Below, in pieces: positions 33,832-44,880 of a stretch of DNA of 64,000 nt. The stretch's first letter is position 1. Every line of letters begins with the position of its first letter. The notes beneath the pieces were generated by a model, which did not search any database, was not told where the DNA came from, and worked only from the letters and a program-made list of their open reading frames with translations. The position numbers and the translations under genes were made by a program. Source of the stretch: Xanthoparmelia taractica (lineage: Eukaryota > Ascomycota > Lecanoromycetes > Lecanorales > Parmeliaceae); NCBI GenBank assembly GCA_033085395.1, contig JANQBS010000042.1, positions 1 through 64,000 on the forward strand. Reading direction: 5' to 3'.

Positions 33832-35625
33832 GACCGGTGAAAGGCGTTGAGTAATGAAAATTCGGAGTATAGAGTAAACTGCGAAATAAGGGATCTTAAA
33901 TACTACACGACAAGCAGCCTTCAGCAGATTGCTACGTTACGACGCCACAACGTAGCTGGCCGATTTGCATTAATGGCAATCTTTACCGCATCCTTGCTGT
34001 GTGATCGCCAAAGAATGCTTGTCAGAGCAATAGGGTACCTGCAGCATCCACCATATGATGGCGCACTGATAGGAACAAAGAACAGCAGAGTTGTCAGCAT
34101 TTGCAGACTGCCCGACGCTGCAGGTGACCTGAAAGCTCTCTCCTTTTTCAATCATATGCTGTCCCTGGCCTTGGAAGATAGCGGCAAAGAATGGGCGTAA
34201 AGCCGGGTCGCGCGCCTTTTCCGCGACAGCAGTCTCTAAATCATCTGCAGCACACGTCAGAAACAGACCAAGGCTCGCAGGGTGACTAATCGCGATTGGA
34301 TTCTCTGCATATTTGTTCTTCTTTGCGAGTAATTGTTTCGACTCGAACAGAGTGCTAGTGATGTAAGGGGCCTGAGCCTGAAAAGCGCCGCGGTGAAGAG
34401 GCTGAGAGCGATGGAAAGATATATTGGAATTGCTTGGTCAGGCATCGCGACAACCGTGCCTTATATGTATTGTAGAACCTGCATGAGGAGACGTGCTTCC
34501 AAGCTAGCTGAAGACACGCGACGGCACCATCACAAGCAGCACCAAAGAGCAGATCCGACCATCGTGGTACTCGACTTACCATGAGGTTAGTAGATATTTC
34601 CATTCAGCGCGCTGATGGTCACAAGGGTTTCCTGTACGTCACGGCCATGCAAAAGCCTTGGAATGCCACGCCTAATATTAACCGCTCTTATGATTAAAGT
34701 CAGATAAATATGATAGAGATTCAAGCTTGGAAAAAGTTCGAGAAGATTAGAGTGAGGGCGGACAAGGAACGATATAAGTTAAAGGCTTGAGAAGACAGCC
34801 GAGAAGGTATTAGAGCCGTGGAAGGCGTGGAGAAGACTAAAGTGAGGCGAGGTAAGAAAAGAGAGTAGGAAAGAGCTATATGCCGCTGCGAAAGAACCGA
34901 GGTTTACATTCCGTAGGAAAGTAGCCTCAAGAAAGGAAAAGGAAGAAAAGCCTTGAAAATAGGGAGGTACACTAGTGGTTTGTGTCGGTCACGTGGTGGG
35001 TACGGCTAGGGAATTTTGAACCAGGAGAGTAGCTACTGGCTTCGCTTTCGAAGGCGCCTACATAATGAGTTGAGGTACACGGCTCAGCTATGAAGAAGAG
35101 TTTGGTTAGCGAAGGAAATCGAAACGAGTTCCATGTACATGCGTTTTGTTTCTTCGGCGAGTTGGATGGATTGATTGAAAGATGATTTGTACACATTTAT
35201 ATGAAACATGACAGGGGTACGTCATTAAATTGTTCAGTTTTCCTCCACTTCATTATCCTGCGCCATCTTTCCTCACACACCCTCTTTTTTACTCAGTAAT
35301 ATCCCCTCCCTTCTGTCTGCACCCGATTCCCTCCCACGCCCACGCTAGCATCTTCTTGGGATGGAGAACGTGGTCGTGGTAACAGGATTGTTAGAGCTGT
35401 GGATTATAGTGCTCCATCTAATGGATGAGGTGGACAAGTAGCACACACAAACATTTTTGAAGACAAAAAAAGATTATACAAGCCCTCAGTTACTCAGATG
35501 ATGTCATTATCAGAAACCGCACGTTTACATTCATGAACAACCAACCACCCTCACGCCCCCGCTACCATCTCTCACCCTCTCAAAAACCCCCATAAGCCAT
35601 CTCCTCCCCTCCCCCCTCCTCTCCC
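33832..35625. other. Gene-free region with purine-rich low-complexity part
   Basis: About 1.8 kb. The first ~200 bp is the promoter of the secreted hydrolase. The part at 34700-34960 is purine-rich and contains two related copies of a gagaagattagagtgagg-like unit (near 34741 and 34832), suggesting an old tandem repeat. The frames at 33847-34200 and 34333-34603 lie over each other on both strands and are not supported. Confidence 0.45.
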
Positions 35626-36138
35626 CTAAAAGAAATACTCAAACACATTCACGGAACCCCCATTATGCGTATTACATCCACCCAAAAACGACGCAGTGGG
35701 CGGGTTTCCCGCCGCCTGGCACGTTAGCGCCGGCGCACGCCCGTGAGCAGCGACCAGGAATAGCCGTTGTCGGGCTTGCAGCCGGTGAAGGTGATGATGG
35801 TGTGGCCGAGGATGGTGGGAGGTTGTCGTTGCGGTCGTCGAAGCCGGCGGGGAGGTTGCCGAAGCGTTTGCCGTCAATGGAGGGGTCGCTGTCGGAGAAG
35901 AAGGCGAAGTAGGTGGCTCTGTTTTGGGGATTGGGGGAGGGGGGCGGTAGTTAGCGTTATGGGCTTGAGAGCGCGTTTGGGGGGTGAGGAGGGAAGATTA
36001 TTGGCTGTTTGGGAGGGGGATTGGTAGGTTGTGGGCGACGCGTGGTTGGCCGGAGGACGAATCCATGCCTAGGTGTATTGATTGGAGAGCCATTGAGAGG
36101 GGCAGGGGAGAGAGCAAGGATAGGATGGAGAAGCGCAT
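35626..36138 (-). pseudogene. Small secreted protein gene, apparently frameshifted
   Basis: A signal peptide begins at the ATG 36136-36138 (Met-Arg-Phe-Ser-Ile-Leu-Ser-Leu-Leu-Ser). After a probable intron (~35930-36002) three protein-like pieces follow in different frames: Ile-Asp-Gly-Lys-Arg-Phe-Gly-Asn-Leu-Pro-Ala-Gly-Phe, then Leu-Gly-His-Thr-Ile-Ile-Thr-Phe-Thr-Gly-Cys-Lys-Pro, then Leu-Thr-Cys-Gln-Ala-Ala-Gly...Gly-Gly-Cys-Asn-Thr-His-Asn-Gly-Gly ending in Phe-Glu-Tyr-Phe-Phe at 35626. The shifts lie near 35810-35820 and 35745-35760. Each piece has the Cys/Gly/Asn character of a small extracellular protein of ~130-140 residues. I do not recognise the family. Either the gene is broken or the sequence has two indels. 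Confidence 0.55.
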
Positions 36139-36244
36139 TTTGGCTGTAGGGCTCCCGTAGTATTTTGAGGGTGGGGTAGAGACTTTTCGCTTGCTGGTAT
36201 TCTTTCGTTTGGCCAGAAAACCTAAGGAAGAGCTCCAAAGTGGG

Positions 36245-36252
36245 TATTTATA
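36245..36252 (-). promoter_or_regulatory. TATA box of the small secreted protein gene
   Basis: A TATAAATA sequence reads on the minus strand about 107 nt upstream of the ATG at 36138, a spacing that leaves a leader of roughly 75 nt. It is the only strong TATA element near this gene. Confidence 0.5.
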
Positions 36253-36572
36253 ACACGACTTTATCTCGCCCCTTGTTTCCTGTTTGGTCATGCCACATGT
36301 TTCCATCAGCCATCGTCTTAACAGAGTAGCGCGCCGCAAAAGGAAAGCTGTGGCGCTTTGAGCGGATGAACTTTGGGGGTTGGAAAGCTGTAGCCAATCA
36401 GGTATGGCAACGGCTCTGGGTGCGGAAGGTCTGATAAAAGACTGCTGTATGCCACGGGAGTTCCAGATTTCGCTTATATAAGAGTCAATCGTAGGAGACC
36501 CTTCGTGCACACGAGAATTGACTGGTTTATCTTTCAACAATTACAAAAAGAGGATTCTTTACCACCACACTC

Positions 36573-37246
36573 CTAGCTCAAGACCAACTCAGCACTACTG
36601 ACACCGTTTATCGCCATCGAATTTATACCATGCATATCTTTCAGAAAACAGTTCCCTTTACCACCCTGCTGCGGCCTTCTCAGGTCAGAAGTCACTCTAT
36701 AGCAGGTTTTTTTCGAACTTTGAAAGTGGTTGAAACTTGCACACGCTTCTATGCAATCCACGAATCGATAAACAAAGACACCGAGGATATTTTAATTATG
36801 GAAAGCTGTGTTGCATAAAGTCTTGCATCCAACCTTGCTTAGGCTTGACACGTAGGTTGCGAAGAGCTTGGTGCAATCGTCCGTGGGCGAGAAAGCCGTT
36901 ACGTCGGCGACGGGACATGTATTGTTGAAATTCTGCGGAATAGACGAGGATGAGGGATGGGCGGTACTATTGAGGTGGTCAGCTTTCCGAGCTTTCCGAG
37001 CTTTTCGAGATCTTCAATCAGGGTTTTGTACACATGTACTTTATTCGAAGCCGACGAGCCTCCCACAGCGGCTGCTACAATTGCAAGGAGCGTAACCGAA
37101 GCGAGCGCGACGCTCAGAATGAATGTCGCAGGACGAAGCCAGCACACACGCCTAGCTTTCGAAAATGATGGCTTCTGGGCGTACTCGTACGATACCTGCA
37201 AGCCGTCCGGTAAGTGGTACGGGTACTTGTGCTCCTCTTCTGCCAC
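36573..37246 (-). pseudogene. Single-pass membrane protein with PAN/apple-like Cys domain, interrupted by a stop
   Basis: Exon 1 (37246-36968) encodes a Tyr/Pro-rich cytosolic tail, one membrane helix (Phe-Ile-Leu-Ser-Val-Ala-Leu-Ala-Ser-Val-Thr-Leu-Leu-Ala-Ile-Val-Ala-Ala-Ala-Val) and a Lys-Leu-Gly repeat. After a 35-nt gap with splice-like ends (donor GTACCG, acceptor CCGCAG) exon 2 (36932-36573) gives Asn-Asn-Thr-Cys-Pro, Thr-Leu-Cys-Asn-Thr-Ala-Phe, Val-Asp-Cys-Ile-Glu-Ala-Cys-Ala-Ser-Phe-Asn, Cys-Tyr-Arg-Val-Thr and Gly-Asn-Cys-Phe-Leu-Lys, the Cys spacing of fungal PAN-like extracellular domains. A single TAA at 36792-36794 breaks the frame between the second and third Cys motif, yet ~73 codons after it stay open and conserved-looking. 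The intron is unusually short. Function unknown; surface binding is inference. Confidence 0.65.
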
Positions 37247-40000
37247 GGGTTGTACAATTGACTGATCGAAGCGCTTGTCAAGCCCCAGGCCATTTATCTT
37301 TGTATCGAGAACAGTCGACTATTGGCGTACAGAGTTGAAGACGAGGGCATCAAGATGAAAGAGAGAAAGAGGTCCATCTTCAGTGAAATAAGAAGGTACA
37401 TCTGCGGTAGAGAGGAAGTATTACGAGACAGCCCAACGAGACATTGTAAGCAAGACCTAAAAGTCTCCGTGCTAACAGTCAAAGGATAATGCACCACGGA
37501 GCTGAAAGGCAGATCTGAAATATGATAGGGAGGATATATTGTCTGTGCTATGACAGTAGTACCTCTAGGACATTGCTTCGTGGCGGTATGCTTGAGCTGG
37601 TTCGTGCTTGCCAATACATTCTTCAATCTCATAGGCTTTCAGCCTCCCGACTACGGACTGATGACCAGATGTAGGAAAGTAGAGTGATAGGTTGAATAAG
37701 ATGCGGCTGAGCTCGCGTGCAACAGAACAAACCGGCGAGCGGATGAATGACTTCAATGACTTTGGAAATATAGGCGACTGCTCGGCGAGGTTGGTGGGTA
37801 GCCGGAAGCTAGCCCTGAAGCTCAGCCTTCAGACGGTAGCCGCTTTCACATGTACGAATCGTGCCACGTACTTTTTGTGGAGCGAGTTAGATGCTCCGTC
37901 AACTTTTATAATAAGGGATTTTGGCTGCCGCTGCACGAAGGGGTGCATCGTTTAATACGGCCTAGGCAGTGTTGACGTTGATACGTTAGTGCGTGCCGAA
38001 GAGAGTATATTGGGAATTGTAGGGGTCTCTTGTATTTGTGGCTTTGGACTTGGTGTTCAAGGCTTGACATTGTTGCTGACTCGGATTGACTGCGATGGAT
38101 AGCGGTTGGCATAGTCCAGAGGGGAATAATCCCCTCTCTTTCTCTCGGATTGCAGTGTCCAAGGAAGATGTCACGGTTGACATTTAATGCCATTCTAGTC
38201 CCACCAATCACGCCTTCTTAAACCTGGCAAGACGATGTCAATTAAAATATGATTCGATGTAACATTCAGTAGCTATTGACCAGGCTACCAGGTCGGATAC
38301 ATGGATTGCACAGTGTGTGCACTATGTGTTCGGCATAGCGAAACCATGAGACCAGAGAAGACTCGGATACGAAGCGTCAGAACCAAAAAAAGGCTACACG
38401 TAGCCAGCATAAACTTAGAAGTATCTTAAAGAAACAGGAGGTATCGAATACCGTTGCTCGTTAAGATGCGATTATGATAGCTTTCGCAAGCCGCGCCTTT
38501 TGGTCTCGCTGTTGCTATCTGCGGTATCCATTGGTGGTAATGAGCTCGCTCACGGAAGGTTGTGGAAGTGGGCGGTCATGGTGCTCACTGCACCAAGTCT
38601 AAACGAGCATATCCATCTATCCTAAGGAGCGGCAGGTTGAATGCCATTGAATAATGGACGGTATCCCTACAACAGTACGTCTCCCTGGCCGTCGATCCTT
38701 TGCGCTTTTGCAGTCGCAGTGTACCATTTTGAGCCGAGGTGGGACACCAGATCTGATGAAGGCTATCACATATGGTAACCGAGCGATCCAAATCGACGAA
38801 TTCATGTTTGCGAGTAGTGGTTATGGAGGAGTGGAAGTCGCTGACTGTCAGGCCAGAACATAAGCAACATTGCTGCCATAAGCATTCTTAGCACCACCGG
38901 AGCCTATGCACAGACTATTAGGCCTAGAGGCGGCAGGTACAATGAAGGAAAGCTTCGAGTCATCATCGGAAAGCGACGGTAAAAGGACCTTCAACCCCCA
39001 AATCTCCCGTAGGCTTAGCGTGACTAGTACGAGACCGATATCCAACTTCTTTCAGCCTTACAAGTTACGAGCATACCAGCCTCGTTTCCTGCAGACCACC
39101 TTTTCGCCTTGAATCTATCTGACTTCCTTGCTTGCGAAGACGAACAGAGGTAAAGGCTGGCAACAAAGCCTAGGTATCCTCATGGCTGTCGCAAGCAAGC
39201 CAGCATCGTTTCTTCCAAAATAATAATAGTCTTCGCATATTCTAGGTATGCGTATTCCAGACAGAATCCAGCTTTCACAGCCCGCCTCCAATTCTGGTCC
39301 CAACAGCAACAAAAGATCGTTGAAATCGATTCCGTCACATTTACAGGACTATGCAATAATAATATACGTGTCGAAGTGTTGCAACGGAGAGATGTGTCAT
39401 GTCTCGAAGCGCGCGCGAATCGACAACTTGGATGCTTGCATGGATGGAATCTTTTTCTGCTAAGAGCACAGATTTCAATTCTCAAAATGTGAGCACAGCA
39501 GCCTCGCGCCGCACTAACTACCCACTTATCACCTCGATCCATCTCATGTAACATTGTTGCCAGTTGGCTCCTTACTATATCAGCCTCGCTGGAGGGGGCA
39601 CGTTTCACATTGAGAACCCCAACTTGCGGCTTAGCGCAGGATGCATCCGCAGCGACGAAAAAATAACTTTGCGAAAAGCCTCAAAATGTTGTTAATTTGA
39701 AGCATACAAGGAAGCTTTGCAAGAGGCTGTTTGTTCTAGAAATAGCGAGTTGATTGTATATATGAAGTTGGCTTTGTCGCTCTTTGTTTCCACGGTATGA
39801 GATTTCCTTTGAAGGTTTTGGATACCTTCAGTTTTTGACAAGTGTCGCATCGCGTCTAATTTCCCCTGCATATATCTCGTCGCAGATTCTGTCGCATATT
39901 TTCCCCTTCTGGACCGGTCCAGCATTCTTGATTGCACGAGAATCGATCCTGCCTCGAATTTAACGCGTGGTCCCCCAACTTTCTTTCTCCAACCGTCGTC
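37247..40000. other. Long region without a supported gene
   Basis: About 2.75 kb. Many short frames occur on both strands (37294-37632, 37906-38211, 38585-38863, 39180-39608) but none has a domain, signal peptide or plausible splicing. Most overlap each other antisense. The last ~100 bp is pyrimidine-rich and is probably the leader of the GPI-protein gene. Confidence 0.5.
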
Positions 40001-40729
40001 ATGTTCGCATCGTCGTTCTTCGCTGCCTCTTCCCTTGTCCTCATCAACGCTCTAGCAGACTCTTCGCCTTACTCCAAATTCATCGACGACGCCAACTCTC
40101 TCCTCGCAGCCGCGACCGGCAATAACGCCGTGCAACTCAATGCGCTCTACCAATGGCAAGCAACACAGACCGCCGTTCCCAGCGGCGACGTCGATTCCCA
40201 ATACCAAGACTACCTCGATGCCTATATGACCACTACATCAGCGCCTCTGCCTTCATGGGTGACTGCCCTCCCTTCATCGCTCCAACCGATCGCGACCAGC
40301 TTCGTGCAGGCGGAAGCGAGCCTAGTCGTCCAAGATATCGCGCCGATTGTCAGCCAAAATAATATCGACGTGTCTGCATATACTGCTAGTCAAACAATGC
40401 CCACAGCAACGCCTACAGCAGCCCCTTCGTCGAACACCACGGTCGTATCGACATCCGCGCCGAGCGTGACGGCTAGCTCCGGCTTTGCGACAGGTTTCGC
40501 GAATTCAACTACGTCGCAAATGTCGGGTAATGGGACAGCGTCGACGTTGTCGGCAAATGGCACCGTCGCCGCCCCGATCATTCCCATTGCGACTGCTGGA
40601 GAGTCTCCGACGAAGTCTGTCACACCGCCAGTGGCGACTTTCAACAAGACAAGTGGGGCGGAGAAGCAGGCCGGTGTGGCTGTGGTATCGGCCTTGATTG
40701 GAGTTCTGAGCATGATGGTATTGTTGTAA
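40001..40729 (+). CDS. GPI-anchored Ser/Thr-rich cell-wall protein
   Basis: A single exon of 242 codons. A signal peptide (Phe-Ala-Ser-Ser-Phe-Phe-Ala-Ala-Ser-Ser-Leu-Val-Leu) is followed by a helical N-terminal domain of ~110 residues (Leu-Tyr-Gln-Trp-Gln-Ala, Leu-Pro-Ser-Trp-Val-Thr-Ala-Leu-Pro-Ser-Ser), then ~90 residues rich in Ser, Thr, Ala and Asn with N-glycosylation sites, and a hydrophobic tail (Ala-Val-Val-Ser-Ala-Leu-Ile-Gly-Val-Leu-Ser-Met-Met-Val-Leu-Leu) ending at the stop, as in GPI precursors. It is probably a wall or membrane mannoprotein. The start was chosen at the ATG that opens the signal peptide; the frame stays open further upstream. It converges with the neighbouring rhodopsin-domain gene. 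Confidence 0.8.
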   Translation: MFASSFFAASSLVLINALADSSPYSKFIDDANSLLAAATGNNAVQLNALYQWQATQTAVPSGDVDSQYQDYLDAYMTTTSAPLPSWVTALPSSLQPIATSFVQAEASLVVQDIAPIVSQNNIDVSAYTASQTMPTATPTAAPSSNTTVVSTSAPSVTASSGFATGFANSTTSQMSGNGTASTLSANGTVAAPIIPIATAGESPTKSVTPPVATFNKTSGAEKQAGVAVVSALIGVLSMMVLL

Positions 40730-40862
40730 GGGAATAATTGGTGACAGACGCGCTGGCGACTTTGCCAATTTGGCTGCTATTTTTTGCTGCGGGCTTGAGC
40801 GGGCGCTGTGAGGTCATATTGCTTTAGCGTTGCACGCGTTTTTCGCATACCAGATACCCTGT

Positions 40863-42152
40863 TCATATTATATCTTTCACATCCCGAAGCTCTTCACTTT
40901 CCTTCACCATACTCCCTTTGGATTCTTGTCCTCGCAAACCGGGCCCTTTCAAGCCATCCCTAACATCATCTTGCGGCAAGTGCGGTATGCTAATATTATA
41001 GTAAGACTCCCGTACTCCTTGCAACGGCAGATCAAACGTCCCCTCCGTCGCGACCGACTCCTGAGCCGGAGACCACGGCGCCCTCTGCACTTCTACAGGA
41101 ATATCATGCAGCTCCCGCTCAGATTTCGTATACGCTGGGCTCGGATGCCGAAGCCAGAAACGCTTCGAATACCACATGGGGGGCGAAGCGGAAGGGCTAG
41201 CTTTCCGACGTAGCATCTCATGCGGATCCCTTCCCGTGACGCGTGCGTGCACGTACCGACTGAATGGCTTCAGGATCGGGACGCAGGCGGCGACGTTGCC
41301 GATATTGACTTCGAAGATTCGCGTCATGGCGTTCGGTACGCTGACCCATGGCAGATCTTCCGATTTGACTTGCCACGCTGTAGCCATCCTGGCGATCGCG
41401 ATTGCACCCGTAATGACGCCCAGTCCCATCAGACAGCACAGAGCAATCTTGCTCCGCTTCCTGATGTTGAGATTCCGCAGAAGCACGATTGGAAAGGCGG
41501 CGCAGATGAAGTCGGTGACGAAGGAGAAGACGCCTTGCGTGATGAGTATGTTCATTACCATTTGCTGCGAGAAGCATTGTCCGGGCTTGCCCAGGTTCCA
41601 GGCTTTGTCCACGGGGTTGCATTGGAAGATGTTTAGGAAGAAGAGGACGAGATGGGTGACGACGAGGAAGGCGATCAAGCCGTAAAGGAATCGTTTGAGC
41701 TTGTTGAATTGGGACAAGCGCAGGAGGAAGAGGCAGATGGATATCTTACATGTTGCGAGCGCGATGAAGAATTGAGCTGTGTCGAGGTAGTAGTATTTGA
41801 GGAAGTTCCGGTACTGTTCGACTGAGAGGTCGGCGCGGTGTTGTCCGAGGCCATAGCTGACTTCTGCGACCACAAACCCTTTGCCCACTGCTGTTATCAT
41901 CTACATTCCAGCAGTCAGCGAATGCCAGATTTGTTGGAAACAGAGGTGTCTTACTTGGGTCAGAGCCATGGTGGCATCGTCAAGCCCAAAGTTGCGAGTG
42001 ATCCATAGCCTGGTGTAAAGGCGCAGGACAACGATGATAGTTGAGAGCGAGAACAGTGCCCAATCTAAGCCGTGGAATACCGGGCCTAGATTACCACTGC
42101 TGGCTGTCGTATGCAATGGGTTGTTGTTCATTGCCAATTGGATGTGGCGCAC
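40863..42152 (-). CDS. Rhodopsin-domain seven-helix membrane protein
   Basis: Two exons, 42152-41955 and 41900-40863, with a 54-nt intron (GTAAGA..TGTAG), give 411 residues, or 404 if the ATG at 42131 is used. Helices: a first one at Leu-Asp-Trp-Ala-Leu-Phe-Ser-Leu, then Phe-Gly-Leu-Asp-Asp-Ala-Thr-Met, Tyr-Gly-Leu-Gly-Gln-His, Lys-Ile-Ser-Ile-Cys-Leu-Phe-Leu-Leu-Arg-Leu, Phe-Gln-Cys-Asn-Pro-Val, Asp-Phe-Ile-Cys-Ala-Ala-Phe-Pro and Trp-Val-Ser-Val-Pro-Asn-Ala-Met-Thr-Arg-Ile-Phe-Glu. This is the classic fungal rhodopsin-domain pattern, with a cytosolic Pro/Ser/charged tail of ~120 residues. Presumed sensory or signalling role. It is not a close copy of the protein at 12.9-14.2 kb, which lacks the Cys-Asn-Pro loop. 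Confidence 0.9.
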
Positions 42153-42753
42153 AGTATGGGAAGTACATTGGTGAGGAAGGCCGAGGGGCTTGCCAGCGTA
42201 GCCGGGGTTTCTATAAGAATCACCAATTGAACTTGGCCCTCACGGTGCAGGTCTTTCGTGCCACCGGATCGTCATCCACCTCCTGAGAATCTGGTTCCGA
42301 GGACACTACTGTGCCGCGATCTGACAGGTTTCTTGATGCGCACCAACCACACCCAGAATATACCAACTTTCCGCTCTTGGCAGACACCAGCAAAGGACGC
42401 GATGTAACAGCGTGGGGCGGTCCCGGACGACTAATTCCCTTGTTGTTTCCCATGATCGCGCTGTAGCTCCTTATGGAAAAGGGGCGTTCTAAGATCGGTT
42501 GTAGAAGTTAGGTTACTACTGAGAGAGCGATGAATTATAGTAACATCAATTAGTTTATAATGCGCTTTTTCCTGCTGGACATGTGCTTATGCTGAAAAGG
42601 TCCAATCGTTCTAGGATACAGATGTGTGCAAACGTAAACACGACACAGTGCCGACCAATGCTCGCCAAACCCGACACGACTGCTCAAAGTGCCCAAATGC
42701 CTCTCGCTATGCATTTTACAAGGTAGCAAATATACGAAGGATGAAGGACTGAG
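42153..42753. other. Intergenic region, no gene seen
   Basis: About 600 bp between the rhodopsin-domain start and the 3' end of SCS7. A minus-strand frame at 42220-42453 (77 codons) has Cys residues but no recognisable family. No other structure seen. Confidence 0.5.
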
Positions 42754-44042
42754 CTAGGCGGCCTTTACGACTTTCGGTCCAAGCTCGGTGCCAAATATTT
42801 TGTCCCAAAAGCGACTGGTGACGCCGAAGCCATTCTCGTAGTCCGCGTAGTGATGCTGGAGGTGGTACTTTTTGAGCTGTTTGTAGAAGGATGGAAGACT
42901 GCAACAGCTATCAGCATCTATTACAGAGCACATAGGAAATATGATATTTACCTCTTGTGATGGAGGAAGTAGTGGGTCAAGTCATAGCAGATGTAGCCAA
43001 AGATCCCTCCACAGAATACAGCCATTGCTGCGTACCAATCGTAGAAGAATACTGTATGCGCAAGCTTGTAGAAAGGCGTTGCAAGAGCGACGAAGAGAGT
43101 AGGTGGCATAACCAGGCGGTACTTGTCCATTGGAAGGTAGTGGTGGATGCCGTGGAGAAGGAAGTGGGCTGTGATACCAACGCGATTGTCCGGTAGATAT
43201 CTATGCAACATTAGCAGGCTACTAGTAAGGTGGTAAGCATCGAGAGCGCACTTGTCGACATGGAACAATCCTCGGTGTAGCCCGTACTCCACTAACGTCC
43301 ATAATGTGAGGCCAATGAGCCAGTATGCTGCAGTTTGGAAAAATGATGGTAGACCTTGGTATGCGAGAAAAGAGCCATAGGCAACAAGCGGCAGCCACAC
43401 GATGGGTATGACATACCACGCCGTCTTGCTCAATGGCTCCAGAAAATTCCCAAACAGAGGAGCCGAGTCGCCTTTCAAGTAGTACCGGGGCCGATGCACT
43501 TGCTGAAGGTAGAATTCCTTTGTGAAGCCACCATTCCACACCTGCATCAAAAGAGGTTTATTGAGGTCTAGAAATCTGTGTATCTCGTAATCCGCCTTTA
43601 GATCGGTTTCCTTTGTTAAATCCTCCACACCGGAGAGGCCTGTGGCTGCGAAGATCGGCTTGCTCTGGTCGACTTCTCCAATAGCACCATTCGCCTTCAT
43701 TGCCGCCATTCCTGCTTTATTTGGTGGCATAGGCACGATATCATCAGGTCGGTCGTGCTCCGCGACTGCTTCAATGGTGGCCTCATTGGCTACGAAGCCA
43801 ATTAGATTCCCCTCGAGTATTTCATACGCAGCCTCGGAATGTATATGAGATATTTCGTCGCCCATGATCTCTGAAATATCTTTCCCTCCGTATTCCAGTA
43901 TCAAGTCTCCTCCTCCTGGATGGTCGGGAAGGAATGATGTGACATTGTAGACATTTGCGCCAACGGTTACATAGCAGGATTTCTCGCTGTTGTGGGAAGC
44001 GACATCGTGCGTGGGGATCGTAGGGAGTTGTATGCCAGGCAT
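42754..44042 (-). CDS. SCS7: Sphingolipid fatty-acid 2-hydroxylase
   Basis: Three exons (44042-43252, 43200-42952, 42898-42754) give 394 residues. Residues ~10-90 are a cytochrome b5 domain with the haem signature His-Pro-Gly-Gly-Gly and a second His in Ser-His-Ile-His-Ser. The hydroxylase half has membrane helices and the di-iron histidine clusters: His-Arg-Gly-Leu-Phe-His, His-Gly-Ile-His-His, His-Tyr-Phe-Leu-His-His and Tyr-His-Leu-Gln-His-His. SCS7 sits in the ER membrane and 2-hydroxylates the very-long-chain fatty acid of ceramides. The first intron is exactly 51 nt and contains no stop, so if retained it would insert 17 residues right after the first histidine cluster. Length and order match yeast and fungal relatives. 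Confidence 0.95.
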
Positions 44043-44880
44043 GGTGAGAGCACAGATGAGCAGAGAGTTAAGGACTAGGAATGGGAAGAATTAAGGAGAG
44101 GGTGATGCTGAGAAATAAGGCATCAATGAGGCTGTGAAGAAAAGCTGAAGGGGCGTGGCAAGCCAAGATCTAAAATGATCATCCGAATTATCTCCGAAGC
44201 TAGATGACAGTATCCTTTCAGCCCTATCCACTCTCCGACAACAACCTCATCATCAGTCATCCTCTTATGGACTCGGACATCAATTTGTTGCTCTTCAACA
44301 CAAGTCAAATCATAACTCTGATTTGATTCACAGTGTCTACGAACTATATTCACCCGCTAGGGGTGGTGAGGAGGTGAACGTTTTGTGCTGCCCATACACT
44401 CTTGCTTTTCACTGCCTCGTGAAGGTTCCATGCCTCGAATTCTCCACATTCGCAACAACGGATCTAGCTGTACTCTGTGCGCTGGCTTTGCAATCATATG
44501 TCGCCTTGCTATTTCAAGATTTTGCCCAAATTTGCACATTCTATCATGATCCAGCCACGATGCGTATCCCAATCTAAGAGAGCTGAAGGCGAAGTTGCCT
44601 GGCACTGTCTAGCCAAAGGCTTCTGCCAGCAAGATTACGGTTTCCGAGCCCAGCCACCACATTAATGGCAACCATCTATATATATCGATACTACCGTCCG
44701 TGATACAATCGCTCAATTCTTACACACACATCACTGAATGATTCGTCTTTGAACAAGGAGGCCCGTGAAAAATGCAGCATACCGCACATTACCAGTGCAT
44801 CTCCCCTCTGCCCCAGTTTCGACATATCTATCGAAGCTGGATCTATCATCGTCGCCATCGAACCCCATGACCACCTTGCT
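44043..44880. other. Intergenic region between divergent genes
   Basis: About 840 bp upstream of SCS7 (minus) and of the unknown gene at 44881 (plus). A TATATATA tract at 44676-44685 lies ~200 bp before the plus-strand gene. Short frames at 44123-44665 overlap on both strands and are not supported. Confidence 0.5.

Noticed and set aside
41176..41685. Plus-strand ORFs of 138-169 codons
   Set aside because: Shadows of the rhodopsin-domain gene on the minus strand, which has clear helices and family motifs.
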